Shown one piece after another: positions 26,136 through 34,991 of a DNA stretch of 64,000 nt. The position numbers were made by a program, and so were the translations under genes. Where the stretch lies: NCBI GenBank assembly GCA_028289345.1, contig JANQQL010000001.1:124001-188000 (forward strand), written 5' to 3'. The notes below the pieces were generated by a model. It did not search any database, was not told where the DNA came from, and saw nothing but the letters and a program-made list of their open reading frames with translations. The first letter of the stretch is position 1. Every line of letters starts with the position of its first letter. This DNA is from Planctomycetota bacterium (lineage in GTDB: Bacteria > Planctomycetota > B15-G4 > SIAN01).

Positions 26136-26545
26136 GAGCGATTCTCGGGAATGGCCGCGGTGGCCTCAATTTCGACCAAAGCACCCCGTGCCAAGAGCCC
26201 GCGGACTTCAACCAGGGTGCAGGCCGGATAGTGCTTGCCGAACAACTCTCGGTACGCTTGGCCAATGGCACGGGTCGCCTGTTCGTACTCTCGTCGGTCC
26301 AGCACGAAAAACGTCAACCGAACCACGTCCTGGGCGCGGCCGCCGGCCTCCTCCACCACCCGGACGACGTTCCTCAGTGCCTGAGCAAACTGCTCGTCCA
26401 GCTTGCGAGAAACCAGGCGCCCCGATTCATCCCACGCGACCTGCCCGGAAACGACCAGCAAACGGCTACCCGCTTCGCAAAGAACCCCGTTGGCGTATCC
26501 CTTGGGCGGGGGCCACTCGGCGGGCTGTACGATGTCATGACTCAT
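26132..26545 (-). CDS. RidA/YjgF-family protein lacking the deaminase arginine
   Basis: 137 residues with the chorismate-mutase-like trimer fold. RLLVVSGQVAWDESG and the C-terminal GALVEIEATAAI are family hallmarks. The arginine that binds the imine carboxylate in RidA (the R of PARS-V-V) is a cysteine here (YPACTLVEV), so ordinary 2-aminoacrylate deaminase activity is doubtful. Rid proteins of this kind often occur in aromatic-degradation operons. It sits between an SDR and a crotonase gene and ends in an ATGA overlap with the latter. Confidence 0.85.
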   Translation of the reverse strand: MSHDIVQPAEWPPPKGYANGVLCEAGSRLLVVSGQVAWDESGRLVSRKLDEQFAQALRNVVRVVEEAGGRAQDVVRLTFFVLDRREYEQATRAIGQAYRELFGKHYPACTLVEVRGLLARGALVEIEATAAIPENRS

Positions 26546-26640
26546 CGCTTCTCCTGCAAACGGCTCTCATCCAAACGAACCTCCTCGGCGAGTCCCTGTC
26601 ACGGGGATCTCTTCACTCGAACGGACTCGTTTCGATCCAC

Positions 26641-27438
26641 TCATTGAGCCAACTGCCCGCCATCCACGTTCAGCGTCGATCCGGTCACCCCGGCAGCCTC
26701 GTCCGATAGCAAGAAAAGAACGCTGGCAGCCACTTCTTCCGGCGAAAAGAGCCGACCTTGAGGAACGTCTTCGAGGATTTTCTCGAGTGCTTGCTCTTTG
26801 GAAAGACCGGTCTTTTCGCGAATGTTTCGAAGAGTGTTCTCGGTCATCGGTGTGTCGACGTAACCGGGACAAACGACGTTCACTGTGATTCCCTGACCCG
26901 CCACTTCCAATGCCGCGGCACGCGCCAAACCCAGCACCGCGTGCTTGCTGGCACAGTAGGCCGAGATGTAGGGCGCACCGGATTGGGACGCAATGGATCC
27001 GAGGATCACCACTCGCCCCTTGCCACGACGGCGCATTCCCGGCAAGGCCTCCCGCATCGCCCGAAACACCCCGCCCAAGTTGACCGCCATGAGCCGCTCG
27101 AACATCGCATCATCAGTTCGATGCAGGGGAGCACTCTCGGCGATTCCGGCGGCCAGGACCAAACCCTCCAGGGATCCGAGCGCCGCCTCGCTCTGATGCA
27201 CCGCCTCGGCCACCGAAGCAGGATCCGCCGCGTCCATTCGGGCGACGCGGACCTCCAGCGTGTCGGAGTGCGGGGACGCTTGGCGAGCTTCTTCGGCCAC
27301 TCCGTTCAATGCCTCGAGGTCCCGCGCAACGAGACAGAGCTTCAATGGTTTGCGATGACGCTGAGCCAACGCAATTGCCACCGAGCGACCGATGCCGCGG
27401 CTAGCACCAGTGATCATCACGGATTCCAAGCCAATCAT
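26641..27438 (-). CDS. Short-chain dehydrogenase/reductase
   Basis: 265 residues, classical SDR. The cofactor loop is TGASRGIG (10-17). The catalytic triad is S148, Y161 and K165 (AYCASK). PGYVDTPMTEN and the C-terminal SDEAAGVTGSTLNVDGG are typical. It resembles 3-hydroxyacyl-CoA dehydrogenase members, and in this cluster it probably oxidises a hydroxyacyl-CoA with NAD+. Aromatic SDRs acting on ring alcohols are an alternative. It is the first gene of the minus-strand run, 95 bp before the RidA-like gene. Confidence 0.9.
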   Translation of the reverse strand: MIGLESVMITGASRGIGRSVAIALAQRHRKPLKLCLVARDLEALNGVAEEARQASPHSDTLEVRVARMDAADPASVAEAVHQSEAALGSLEGLVLAAGIAESAPLHRTDDAMFERLMAVNLGGVFRAMREALPGMRRRGKGRVVILGSIASQSGAPYISAYCASKHAVLGLARAAALEVAGQGITVNVVCPGYVDTPMTENTLRNIREKTGLSKEQALEKILEDVPQGRLFSPEEVAASVLFLLSDEAAGVTGSTLNVDGGQLAQ

Positions 27439-27528
27439 GAGGCCCAGTATGGCAGCCAGCCACGGGTCTCACCAGCACATGCCAGCCCGGGAAGCGTCAG
27501 CCGCAGGAACCGCGCGAAAAATCCGTGC

Positions 27529-28944
27529 TCAGGCCTCGGGGCGATCCATGGCTCGCACCTTGATCGGGTTGTTGAAGCGCTGGGCAAGCTCCTCGATGTA
27601 CAGCTGGAACTCATCCATGGACTTCGGGCCGACGGGCTCCTGGTCCCACGCACCGACCACCACCCACTGGAAATCTGCCAGCAGCGAATCGAACTGAATG
27701 CCCATCACATCGCTGGGCCCCTTGGCGTAGCCCGAACTCTGGCGCCCGGGGAACATCACCGCCATGCCAAGCGCCCCACCCAGGTCCGTCAACACGTTCT
27801 GGGGCCCGAACGACAGGGCGCGCATCCAGCCAAAGCGAGAAGAAGGAAACACCCGCCGCTCGGCTCCTCCGTCGCGGACGGCAAACCCCAGCTGGTGACC
27901 CAGTCGATTCACGGAAAGGTCATGGCGTAGATAGCGCTGACCTCGATAGGCCGTGATTCGCCACTTGAGGTCGTAGGCCTGGTCACCCACGCGACAACCG
28001 CTGATCAACACTTCGCTTTCCGCGGCCACCGGGCCATTGGACACTTGCCGGAACTGCAGCGAGTTGAACCCGGGCAGCGGAAGCACCTGATCCCCTTCCA
28101 CCATCGCCAGACTCCCCGCCCCGAACGAGGTCGGCTCGCCGAGCAAGCTGCCGCCCCACGAATGAGACAGCGCCTCCGTCGCTTCCTCGCTGCGGGCCAA
28201 CTCCTCCAGGTGCAGACCCGGAACGCGCTTGCCGATCACATCGGCGGCCAGACGGCCATCGAATGAAACGCGGTAAGCCAACGACTCGCTTTCCAGGAAC
28301 ATGCCGTCGAGGAAGTACAGTCCGTCACCTGGCTGATGACTCGGCGGAAGAACCACCGAGGGCGCCGGGGTGAACGATCCTTCCCAAGTGGGATCGGCGA
28401 GACTTCCGCGGACGACTTCCCGCTGCCACAAACCGGTGTTGACTTGGCTCGCTGGGCGCTCGGCTCGCGGCCAAAACCGCGGCGAGGCCACGGCAAGGTA
28501 CTTTTTCTCGCGCGGAGCGAAGTCAAGAGACAGCAACAACGTGTCCATCGCCCCGTCGAGGTTGCGATCGATGAGCTGCGTCGGCACCTCGGGAATCGGT
28601 TCCAGAGCGAGCAGCGGATCCCCATGGGGGTAGAGGTTGGTGCTCATCACATGGACCGAGAAATCGCTCTCATAGAAACCCGGGAACTGTGCCCGGATCA
28701 AGTCCAGCGGAATCTCGACCGTCTCTTGATCGCGCCCCACACCGAGCGGGTTCTTTACCTGCACCCGCGTGTAAGTCGTGAACTCGAAGGCGCTGACGCA
28801 ACCGCTGGTCGTCAGGAGCACGCCCAAACCCAGAACCCCGGCGCTTCGCCGCAGCAAGGAACCCAGCTTGTAAACCCTCCCATGGGCTCTTCCACGGGAC
28901 TTGACGCGGGCTCTGAGACCCAAGACGGAATCCAACCGATCCAT
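27529..28944 (-). CDS. Lipoprotein of unknown function, DUF4861-like
   Basis: 471 residues. The N-terminus is positively charged and then hydrophobic, with a lipobox-like LLTTSGC, so it is probably a lipoprotein anchored outside the inner membrane. The body has VKNPLG and the FPGFYESDF region, followed by long beta-rich segments such as YLRHDLSVNRLGHQLGFAVR. This resembles DUF4861-type proteins, a weak assignment from memory of the family. The ATG at 28944 has AGGAGGGG 6 nt upstream. Longer versions of the frame run through the tandem repeat and are not credible. Confidence 0.7.
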   Translation of the reverse strand: MDRLDSVLGLRARVKSRGRAHGRVYKLGSLLRRSAGVLGLGVLLTTSGCVSAFEFTTYTRVQVKNPLGVGRDQETVEIPLDLIRAQFPGFYESDFSVHVMSTNLYPHGDPLLALEPIPEVPTQLIDRNLDGAMDTLLLSLDFAPREKKYLAVASPRFWPRAERPASQVNTGLWQREVVRGSLADPTWEGSFTPAPSVVLPPSHQPGDGLYFLDGMFLESESLAYRVSFDGRLAADVIGKRVPGLHLEELARSEEATEALSHSWGGSLLGEPTSFGAGSLAMVEGDQVLPLPGFNSLQFRQVSNGPVAAESEVLISGCRVGDQAYDLKWRITAYRGQRYLRHDLSVNRLGHQLGFAVRDGGAERRVFPSSRFGWMRALSFGPQNVLTDLGGALGMAVMFPGRQSSGYAKGPSDVMGIQFDSLLADFQWVVVGAWDQEPVGPKSMDEFQLYIEELAQRFNNPIKVRAMDRPEA

Positions 28945-29329
28945 GACTACCCCTCCTCGCTCCCGCGTTCCCCTGTTGTCGAGATCCTGTTGTCGAGATC
29001 CCGGTTTCGAAATCTCGCTGTCGATGATTCCGGTGCAGAAATGCCGTTGCCGCAAATCGTAGGTTCCAAAATCCCGGCTCGGCGGGATTCCAGCTGCAAG
29101 CACTCCAAGTCACAGTTCCATGGATGGTCTGTCTGCACGGAGCCGTAAACCCCGGAGTATACCGAGAGCCCCGACGGGACTCATGAGCGCAATCGACGTT
29201 TCCTGGCGGCATGCCAACGCGCAGCATCGATTCCGCTTCGATGGGCGATCGAACCCTGACAATGAACCGTCCACGCCCGACCTATCCACCGCATGTCCAA
29301 CGCTCGCGATTTGACTTACGGCGTCCACC
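28945..29329. other. Intergenic region with tandem 14-bp repeats
   Basis: 385 bp between the lipoprotein start and the YhaN stop. It holds the direct repeats at 28973-29014 close to the lipoprotein start. No gene or further signal was recognised. Confidence 0.6.
28973..29014. repeat. Tandem 14-bp direct repeats upstream of the lipoprotein gene
   Basis: CTGTTGTCGAGATC occurs twice in perfect tandem (28973-28986 and 28987-29000). A third, degenerate unit follows (29001-29014, 10 of 14 matching). The repeats begin 29 bp upstream of the lipoprotein ATG and could be regulator sites or a simple tandem duplication. Confidence 0.6.
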
Positions 29330-31987
29330 TTATGCAGACTCGCCCGCCGCTTTCGGCAAGCGCAAATCTTCATCACGCCGCAAGGCCACGACCTTTGCGC
29401 CGACGCGAGCCCTGGCTTGCTCCGCCACCCACGGTTGGCACGTGAACAGAAAGAATTGAGTGTCCTCGGCGCACGCTTGCAACAACTCCAAGGTGCGGTC
29501 CAAGCGCGCAGGATCGAAGTTGACCAGCGCTTCGTCCAAGATGACCGGCAAGCTTTCTCCGCGCTCTTCATCCAAACGGCGTAAGAACGCCAGACGCAAA
29601 GCGAGTTGGACTTGTTCCCGCGTCCCGCGACTCAGGTCTCGGTCCGCAGGCTGCGAACGATTGGACACGGCCTTCCCGGAAACGTACAGGGCACCCTGTT
29701 CGTCTACCGAGATCGTGTCGTACCGATCCCCCGTCAGCCGGCTCAGAGACTGGGAGGCGGTGTCCAGGACGGCAGATTGGTTGGCCTCGCGAAAACGGCG
29801 ATCCGCCGCGCGCATCAGACTCTCCAGGGCCAGCAGCTGATCGTGGCGCCCTAAGACCTCGCTCAGCTCTTGCGTCTTCTCGGATAGGAAGCTGTCGAGA
29901 GCCTCCAGGGTTTCGCCCGGACGGTCCAACTCCGCGGCGATTTCCCCCAAGCGACGGTGGGCTGCCTCGAGGTGCTCTTCCAAGCGCCTTCGCTCCGCCC
30001 CGGCGTGAGCGGTTGCCTTCGCCGAAGAATCGAAATCCGGGTCCGCCAGCAATCCCTCAAGATCGGCAGGCAGAGCTCCTTGGGCGTCTCGTAACTCGGC
30101 CAGAGATTGGTCGATCTGATCGATCCTCAGCGAATGCTCTCGAGCCGACTGGATGCGCTGACACGCCTCGCGCTCGTCCTCGCCAGTCAGTCCGGTCGTC
30201 GCCTGGATCGTCTCAAGCAGACGCCCGATTCGCTCTTGCCATCGGCGCGCTTGATCTCGGTCCTCGGCCAGCAGGGTCTCTTCGGCGGGAATCTTCTCCC
30301 GAACCGACTTCGCCGTGGCCTGACGTCCTTGCAGGTCCGCCCATCTGCGTTCGGCTCGATCCCGAGCCTCGCCCAAAGACTTTGCGGGCACGCCATCGAA
30401 ATCGGCCCAGCGCTGCAACAACGCCTGCTCTTCGCGAAGATGCTCGGAGAGCATTTTCTCGGCCGCCCTCCTTTGCTCGTCGAGCCGGTGCCAACGCTCG
30501 AGAGACTGGGCTGCCGAGAGTGCAGGATGGGGAAAGTATTCGGCGAGTGCTCCCAACATTTCGGACCAACGGGCAGTGAGTTCCTGTTCCCGTTTCCGCA
30601 TTTCGTCAAGCCGAGCGTGTTCCTCGGCGTTTGCGTTCTGTCGTTGGCGGAGAACCCGCCAAGCGACCACGCTTCCTCCCCCAAGAACCAGCGACGCGCC
30701 GGCAATGAGCAGCGATCCAACCACTCCCGAAGCCAACAAAGCGAGCGCACCGAATCCGGCCAAGAGTGCGGTGCAAACGGCCACCCCCTTGGTCGATGGC
30801 AGCGATGGGGAAGCCTCTCTCTCTTGTCGGGATTCCTGGAACCGACGGGCCAAATCCCCCGCCACTCGTGAATCGAATCGCGCCACGAAATCCTGGACCT
30901 CGGGCGTCCATTCAGCACCGGTCAGCGCGGCAAACGAGGATCCGAGTTCTTCCACGCAGTCTTCGAGTCGACGCTGTGAATGGCCCGATTCGTGGTGCAG
31001 CGCGGCCCGCCCCAGCGTCTCCCGGAATCGTGTCAGTGTTCGCCCACGCTCCCACTCTTCTGGCTCCAGGGCCCGTTGACACAATCGCCATTCCGCCAAG
31101 CGAGCTTCGCGCTCCTGGCAACTGTGCAGCGACATCCGAGACTGTTGCCGCAAGTCTTTCAGGGCTGCCGCCGGATGGTCCGGAAGATCGGGGGGAATCG
31201 GAGAGACGATCCAGCGCTTCCTTTCCTCGATCAGGAGTTCTCTTTCCCGAACGACCCGGTGAGTCGGCGCCCATCGCAACACCAATTCCCAGCGCTTCGC
31301 TTGGGATTCCCACTGGGACCGCCGAACCTCGAGTTGCTGTCGTTCTTGCAACAGCTCGCGCTTGCGAGTTTCTTCCTGGCGAACCCGTTCCCGCCGCTCC
31401 TTCGCAACGCGAATCTCCTCGTGCAAAAGCTTGGCTCGAGGCTTCCCCCGCTGGTCGGGACGGGCCAGCTCTTTGCGCTCTTTCTCGATTCCGGCAACCA
31501 CCTCTCCGACCGGCTGAAGTGCTCCCCGACCCGACGAGGCGAACACTCGGTCGTGCAGATTGCCGAGCACCTGACGATCCAATGGACAAAGGTCTTCCAG
31601 CCGCAGCGCATACAAGGCGTCGAACAAGCGCGGGGTCAGCTCGCCGACAATCGGCAACGGACGGTTCACCAAGTCTTCCAAATGATCCCCGCGACGCCAG
31701 CGACCGGTCGGACGAGAACGGAGCCGACGCTCCACCTCCACGGGGCCCAACCCATCGATCAGAGTGGCGGCGATTTCGGCCGAACGACCATCCCAGGGAA
31801 CGTCGGGGTTCTGGTCTCGATTGGCGGGAAGGAATCCATAGAAGAGAGTTCGAAGCAGACGAAACAGAGTCGACTTGCCGGCTTCGTTGGCGCCCAGGAA
31901 CACGACCATCGGAGCCTGGTCCAACCCATCCAAAGTCAGATCCTGGTGCTTGCCGAAGGCCGCGACGGCGATGCGTCGGATTTTCAT
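29330..31987 (-). CDS. YhaN-like SMC/Rad50-type ATPase
   Basis: 885 residues, SbcC/Rad50-like. Walker A is GANEAGKST (32-40). A long coiled coil is interrupted near residues 410-455 by two hydrophobic stretches (CTALLAGFGALALLASGVVG and LLIAGASLVLGGGSVVAW), so the protein may touch the membrane. The C-terminal ABC half has the signature LSRGTREQVQLALRLA and Walker B LPVILDEALVNFD. With the YhaO-like nuclease encoded just upstream (ATGA overlap), it should form a DNA end-processing complex like Bacillus YhaO-YhaN or SbcCD. Confidence 0.88.
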   Translation of the reverse strand: MKIRRIAVAAFGKHQDLTLDGLDQAPMVVFLGANEAGKSTLFRLLRTLFYGFLPANRDQNPDVPWDGRSAEIAATLIDGLGPVEVERRLRSRPTGRWRRGDHLEDLVNRPLPIVGELTPRLFDALYALRLEDLCPLDRQVLGNLHDRVFASSGRGALQPVGEVVAGIEKERKELARPDQRGKPRAKLLHEEIRVAKERRERVRQEETRKRELLQERQQLEVRRSQWESQAKRWELVLRWAPTHRVVRERELLIEERKRWIVSPIPPDLPDHPAAALKDLRQQSRMSLHSCQEREARLAEWRLCQRALEPEEWERGRTLTRFRETLGRAALHHESGHSQRRLEDCVEELGSSFAALTGAEWTPEVQDFVARFDSRVAGDLARRFQESRQEREASPSLPSTKGVAVCTALLAGFGALALLASGVVGSLLIAGASLVLGGGSVVAWRVLRQRQNANAEEHARLDEMRKREQELTARWSEMLGALAEYFPHPALSAAQSLERWHRLDEQRRAAEKMLSEHLREEQALLQRWADFDGVPAKSLGEARDRAERRWADLQGRQATAKSVREKIPAEETLLAEDRDQARRWQERIGRLLETIQATTGLTGEDEREACQRIQSAREHSLRIDQIDQSLAELRDAQGALPADLEGLLADPDFDSSAKATAHAGAERRRLEEHLEAAHRRLGEIAAELDRPGETLEALDSFLSEKTQELSEVLGRHDQLLALESLMRAADRRFREANQSAVLDTASQSLSRLTGDRYDTISVDEQGALYVSGKAVSNRSQPADRDLSRGTREQVQLALRLAFLRRLDEERGESLPVILDEALVNFDPARLDRTLELLQACAEDTQFFLFTCQPWVAEQARARVGAKVVALRRDEDLRLPKAAGESA

Positions 31988-33249
31988 CGCATGGCCTCCC
32001 TTTCTTCACGCACCAGACGCTCGACCAGCTCCTCTTCCACGTTGGTCAGCAGGTCCAGCACTTGCTCGCGGCTCAATGCGGAATTCTGCAACCACTCTGC
32101 CGTTGCCAGCTCCTCCGGAAGCTCCCCTCCCTGCCGAATCTCTTCGAGCAAGCGCAACGACTCTCCCAAGACGTGGGGTTGATCACGGTGGGCCCAAGGT
32201 TCGATGGGACGACGCAGCTCGGAAACGTCCCAATCGATCTGCTCCAAGCCCTGTTGGCGCCTTACCTCCGCGGAGAGTTCCTCGAGGAAGTCTTGGCGCT
32301 GGTCGAACAGTCGAGGCAGTCGTTCCGCCAACTCGGATCGACCGGTGAAGCGGACTCGCAAGTACCAGCGCGTGTCTTGCACGCCGGGATCCTGAATGAC
32401 CCGTTTTTCGAGTTCGCGCCCCACCGCATCGGCGACACCGGCGGCCCCGCGCGTCCAATCAAAATCCGCGAGGTCGATCACTTCGAAGCGAGCACGCGCG
32501 AGAGGCTGGAACCGGACCAAAGGAGCCATGCCGGGCCCCGGGACCTCCACCATGAGAGCTCCCTTGGCTCCGATCTCCCGCACACTCCGACCTTGCAGGT
32601 TGCCCGGATACCAGGCACGACCCGAATCGAGAACCGATTGGCGCTGATGCACGTGACCGAGCGCCCAATAGTCGAATTCACGGGACTCGAGATCCTGCCG
32701 CCCGCAGGGGGCGTAGCGATCATGATTGCTGCGCGCTCGCGTGCCCTCGACCCAAGCGTGGAGCACCGCGACATGAGGGACTTGACGATCTCGGAGGGGA
32801 AATTGAGTGGCGAGGTTGTCACCAATGGCCGCATTTCGGTGACCGACAGCCGTGATCTTCCCTCGCACTTCCCCCGCCTCGTCCAACACGTCGACGGTCA
32901 GCGGCGCCTCGTTGCGCGCCACGTGAACGCGATCCGGCCACGGGATCCGACTCAGCAGCTCGGATTCCCCGGGATCGTGGTTCCCGCTGGCGATGATGAC
33001 CGGGGTTCCGGATGCGGTGAATTGCTCCAGCAAGCGGACCAGTCGCCCCTCGGTCGCCACCGAGAGCCGCTGACCATCGAACAAATCCCCCGCGATCACC
33101 AAGGCGTGGGCTTGTTCGGCCAAACACCAGTCCAAGGCGCCCTCGAACGCCGACCAGCAAGACTCCACCAACGCCTGACGGCTCTCCGCATCGCGGCCCG
33201 CATACCTCGTATCGAGGTGCACGTCCGCCAAGTGCACGAAGCGGAACAT
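31984..33249 (-). CDS. YhaO/SbcD-like metallophosphoesterase (DNA repair exonuclease)
   Basis: 421 residues. Calcineurin-like phosphoesterase motifs in order are FVHLADVHLD, VIAGDLFDG, IASGNHDPGE, AVLHAWVEG and ALGHVHQRQ, which supply the two-metal site. The C-terminal 180 residues match the capping domain of YhaO/Mre11-type nucleases. It is predicted to cut DNA ends with the downstream ATPase. I use ATG 33249, where family sequences begin, with GGGAGGG upstream. The longer frame to 33330 adds an unrelated N-terminus. Confidence 0.9.
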   Translation of the reverse strand: MFRFVHLADVHLDTRYAGRDAESRQALVESCWSAFEGALDWCLAEQAHALVIAGDLFDGQRLSVATEGRLVRLLEQFTASGTPVIIASGNHDPGESELLSRIPWPDRVHVARNEAPLTVDVLDEAGEVRGKITAVGHRNAAIGDNLATQFPLRDRQVPHVAVLHAWVEGTRARSNHDRYAPCGRQDLESREFDYWALGHVHQRQSVLDSGRAWYPGNLQGRSVREIGAKGALMVEVPGPGMAPLVRFQPLARARFEVIDLADFDWTRGAAGVADAVGRELEKRVIQDPGVQDTRWYLRVRFTGRSELAERLPRLFDQRQDFLEELSAEVRRQQGLEQIDWDVSELRRPIEPWAHRDQPHVLGESLRLLEEIRQGGELPEELATAEWLQNSALSREQVLDLLTNVEEELVERLVREEREAMR

Positions 33250-33354
33250 GGGTTCTAACCCTCCCTCACAGCCACCACGTGCATTGTAGCTTCCGCGAAG
33301 CTCGGCTGCGATCGCCAGCCGAGTTTCCACGTGTTGCCCCCACCCAGAGCCGCA

Positions 33355-34038
33355 TCAAAGATTGGAAACGGCGGCGATCCCCGGACGAAGTTGGGCAAAG
33401 CAATGGAATCCTTGGTGAGGAATCTGTTGCTGTTCGCAGTACAGGCGAAGCTCTCCCTTGGCGAAGACGGCATCCGCCGCCATGGCCGCACCCCGGTCGG
33501 ACAGGCCGTCTCCAATCAGAGTGACGTGGTCGAACTCCTTGCGTCGGAGGCGGATGTGATGCCCCTTGGAATTGCCGGCCTGGTCGATGCAATGGACCGG
33601 GTAAGGAGGTTGGATCCGAAGTCGGCTGCCTTCCCCTTGGGTCGTGTTGCAGATCACTGCCAAATGCGACAACGACTCACGGCCCAGGATGGGATGGATG
33701 TACCGGTCCAACCCATCGCTGAGGATTTCCAGGTGGAATCCCGCGGCGGCGGCTTCCGCAGCGAATTTGGCGAAGTCTGGGTCCACCGGCATGGACGCGA
33801 AGTATCGGTCCATCTCTTCCGAACTCATGTCGAGGAGGCCCAGCTCGCCATGCATGCATTCGACCGAGCTGATCTCGCCTCGCCGCCACGCGTTTTCGAA
33901 CTCGCGCCAACCCTCGCGGGCGTGCTCGGTGATCAACGAGGCCAGCACGTCCCGCTCGGTGATGGTGCCGTCGAAATCCACGCACAGCAGGCGTCGGCCG
34001 CGATCAGGGCTGGCAAAGTGCGGCAAGGGAGTCCTCAC
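33355..34038 (-). CDS. HAD-IB phosphatase, MtnX-like
   Basis: 227 residues from GTG 34038 (GGAG 9 nt upstream). HAD motif I is CVDFDGTITERD with the DxD nucleophile pair. Motif II includes LEILSDGLDRYI, and the final acidic motif is LIGDGLSDRGAAM. Length and sequence resemble MtnX, which dephosphorylates an intermediate of methionine salvage, and related phosphoserine-phosphatase-like enzymes. No other salvage genes are nearby, so the substrate is uncertain. A longer start at 34152 is possible but adds a low-complexity N-terminus. Confidence 0.8.
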   Translation of the reverse strand: MRTPLPHFASPDRGRRLLCVDFDGTITERDVLASLITEHAREGWREFENAWRRGEISSVECMHGELGLLDMSSEEMDRYFASMPVDPDFAKFAAEAAAAGFHLEILSDGLDRYIHPILGRESLSHLAVICNTTQGEGSRLRIQPPYPVHCIDQAGNSKGHHIRLRRKEFDHVTLIGDGLSDRGAAMAADAVFAKGELRLYCEQQQIPHQGFHCFAQLRPGIAAVSNL

Positions 34039-34488
34039 TGGATCAGTCTCCGGGTTCCACCAATGGAGGATGGTTGCCTCCACCCTCGGGGCGTTCGGGG
34101 GCCTCTCATTCTGCCGAGGCCGGCGATCGGCGCGGCGGGAATCCGGGGCCATTCCACCATTCCACGCCTTCGGTTTGCCAAGCTCTCATGGACCTTCGTC
34201 GTTCGGCCAACCCTCACCCGACCGCGAGTTCCTGCGATTCCCGTTTCCGCCAGAGCGGCCTGCTGGTTGTTCCCGAAGCGCCGGTATAGTGGCTGCGCCG
34301 AATGGACCGACGTCGGGAACCCAAGAGCCACTGCCTCGGGCGTGTTGGACACGAAGCCAGGGACGACTCAGGGTCACTGAAGAAGAGGGCCGACCACTCG
34401 TGGACTCTGCCCCGCGGCAGTCTTCCTGACACCGAGCCCCCGGTCACGTCACGACGGCGATCGCGCCGTCAAGAAAGAGGACCCCAGG
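34039..34488. other. 450-bp intergenic region with repeat copy 4 and a leader hairpin
   Basis: Divergent spacer between the MtnX-like and rhodanese genes. 34351-34376 matches the right-arm type of the dispersed repeat (ACGAAGCCAG then GACT then GGGTCA, one gap). A perfect 7-bp hairpin (GACGGCG 34453-34459 with CGCCGTC 34464-34470) ends 18 bp before the rhodanese ATG. TATAGT at about 34285 could be a -10 element, but no matching -35 was found. Confidence 0.5.
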
Positions 34489-34920
34489 ATGAGTTTCGAA
34501 ACCACCAATCCCCCAGGAGCGAGGGAGCTCTTGGAGGGAGACGATGGCTGGATCTATCTCGATGTACGCACGGTCGAAGAATACGAGCAAGGTCATGCTC
34601 CGGGTGCCTACAACATCCCGGTGGTGTTTCGCTCGCCCACGGGAGAGATGAGTCCGAACGATGAGTTCGCGACTCAGGTTGCCAAGCACTTTCCCGCCGA
34701 CACCCCAATCGTCATGGGTTGCGCCATGGGCGGCCGGTCTCAGCGAGCCTGCGAAATCCTCGCCGCCTCGGGGTACCAAAAGCTCATGAACATGTACGGC
34801 GGGTTCGTTGGTGCCCGGGATCCCATGGGTCAGATGGTGGAACCGGGATGGCAAGCCTGCGGATTCCCGACGACCACCGGGGAAGATCCGGAACGTGGTT
34901 ATGCCGCACTCCAAGGCTGA
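34489..34920 (+). CDS. Rhodanese-domain sulfurtransferase
   Basis: 143 residues, a single rhodanese domain. The first motif is YLDVRTVEEYEQGHAPGAYN. The active-site loop is GCAMGGRS with catalytic cysteine C-x-x-G-x-R form, which suits thiosulfate or a sulfur carrier as donor. The C-terminal GWQACGFP is common in single-domain rhodaneses. It is probably cytoplasmic. It lies 71 bp upstream of the aldehyde dehydrogenase, on the same strand, and may share its transcript. Confidence 0.88.
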   Translation: MSFETTNPPGARELLEGDDGWIYLDVRTVEEYEQGHAPGAYNIPVVFRSPTGEMSPNDEFATQVAKHFPADTPIVMGCAMGGRSQRACEILAASGYQKLMNMYGGFVGARDPMGQMVEPGWQACGFPTTTGEDPERGYAALQG

Positions 34921-34991
34921 GTTCCCCATCCACTGATTGCCGTGCGGACCGATGACCTGGGTTCGCCACCAAGTCGCCCCTTCTTCAAGCA

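Noticed and set aside
30766..33258. Long plus-strand open frame (about 830 codons) antisense to the YhaN/YhaO genes
   Set aside because: It mirrors a strongly coding minus strand in high-GC DNA, has no recognisable domain and would overlap two convincing genes.
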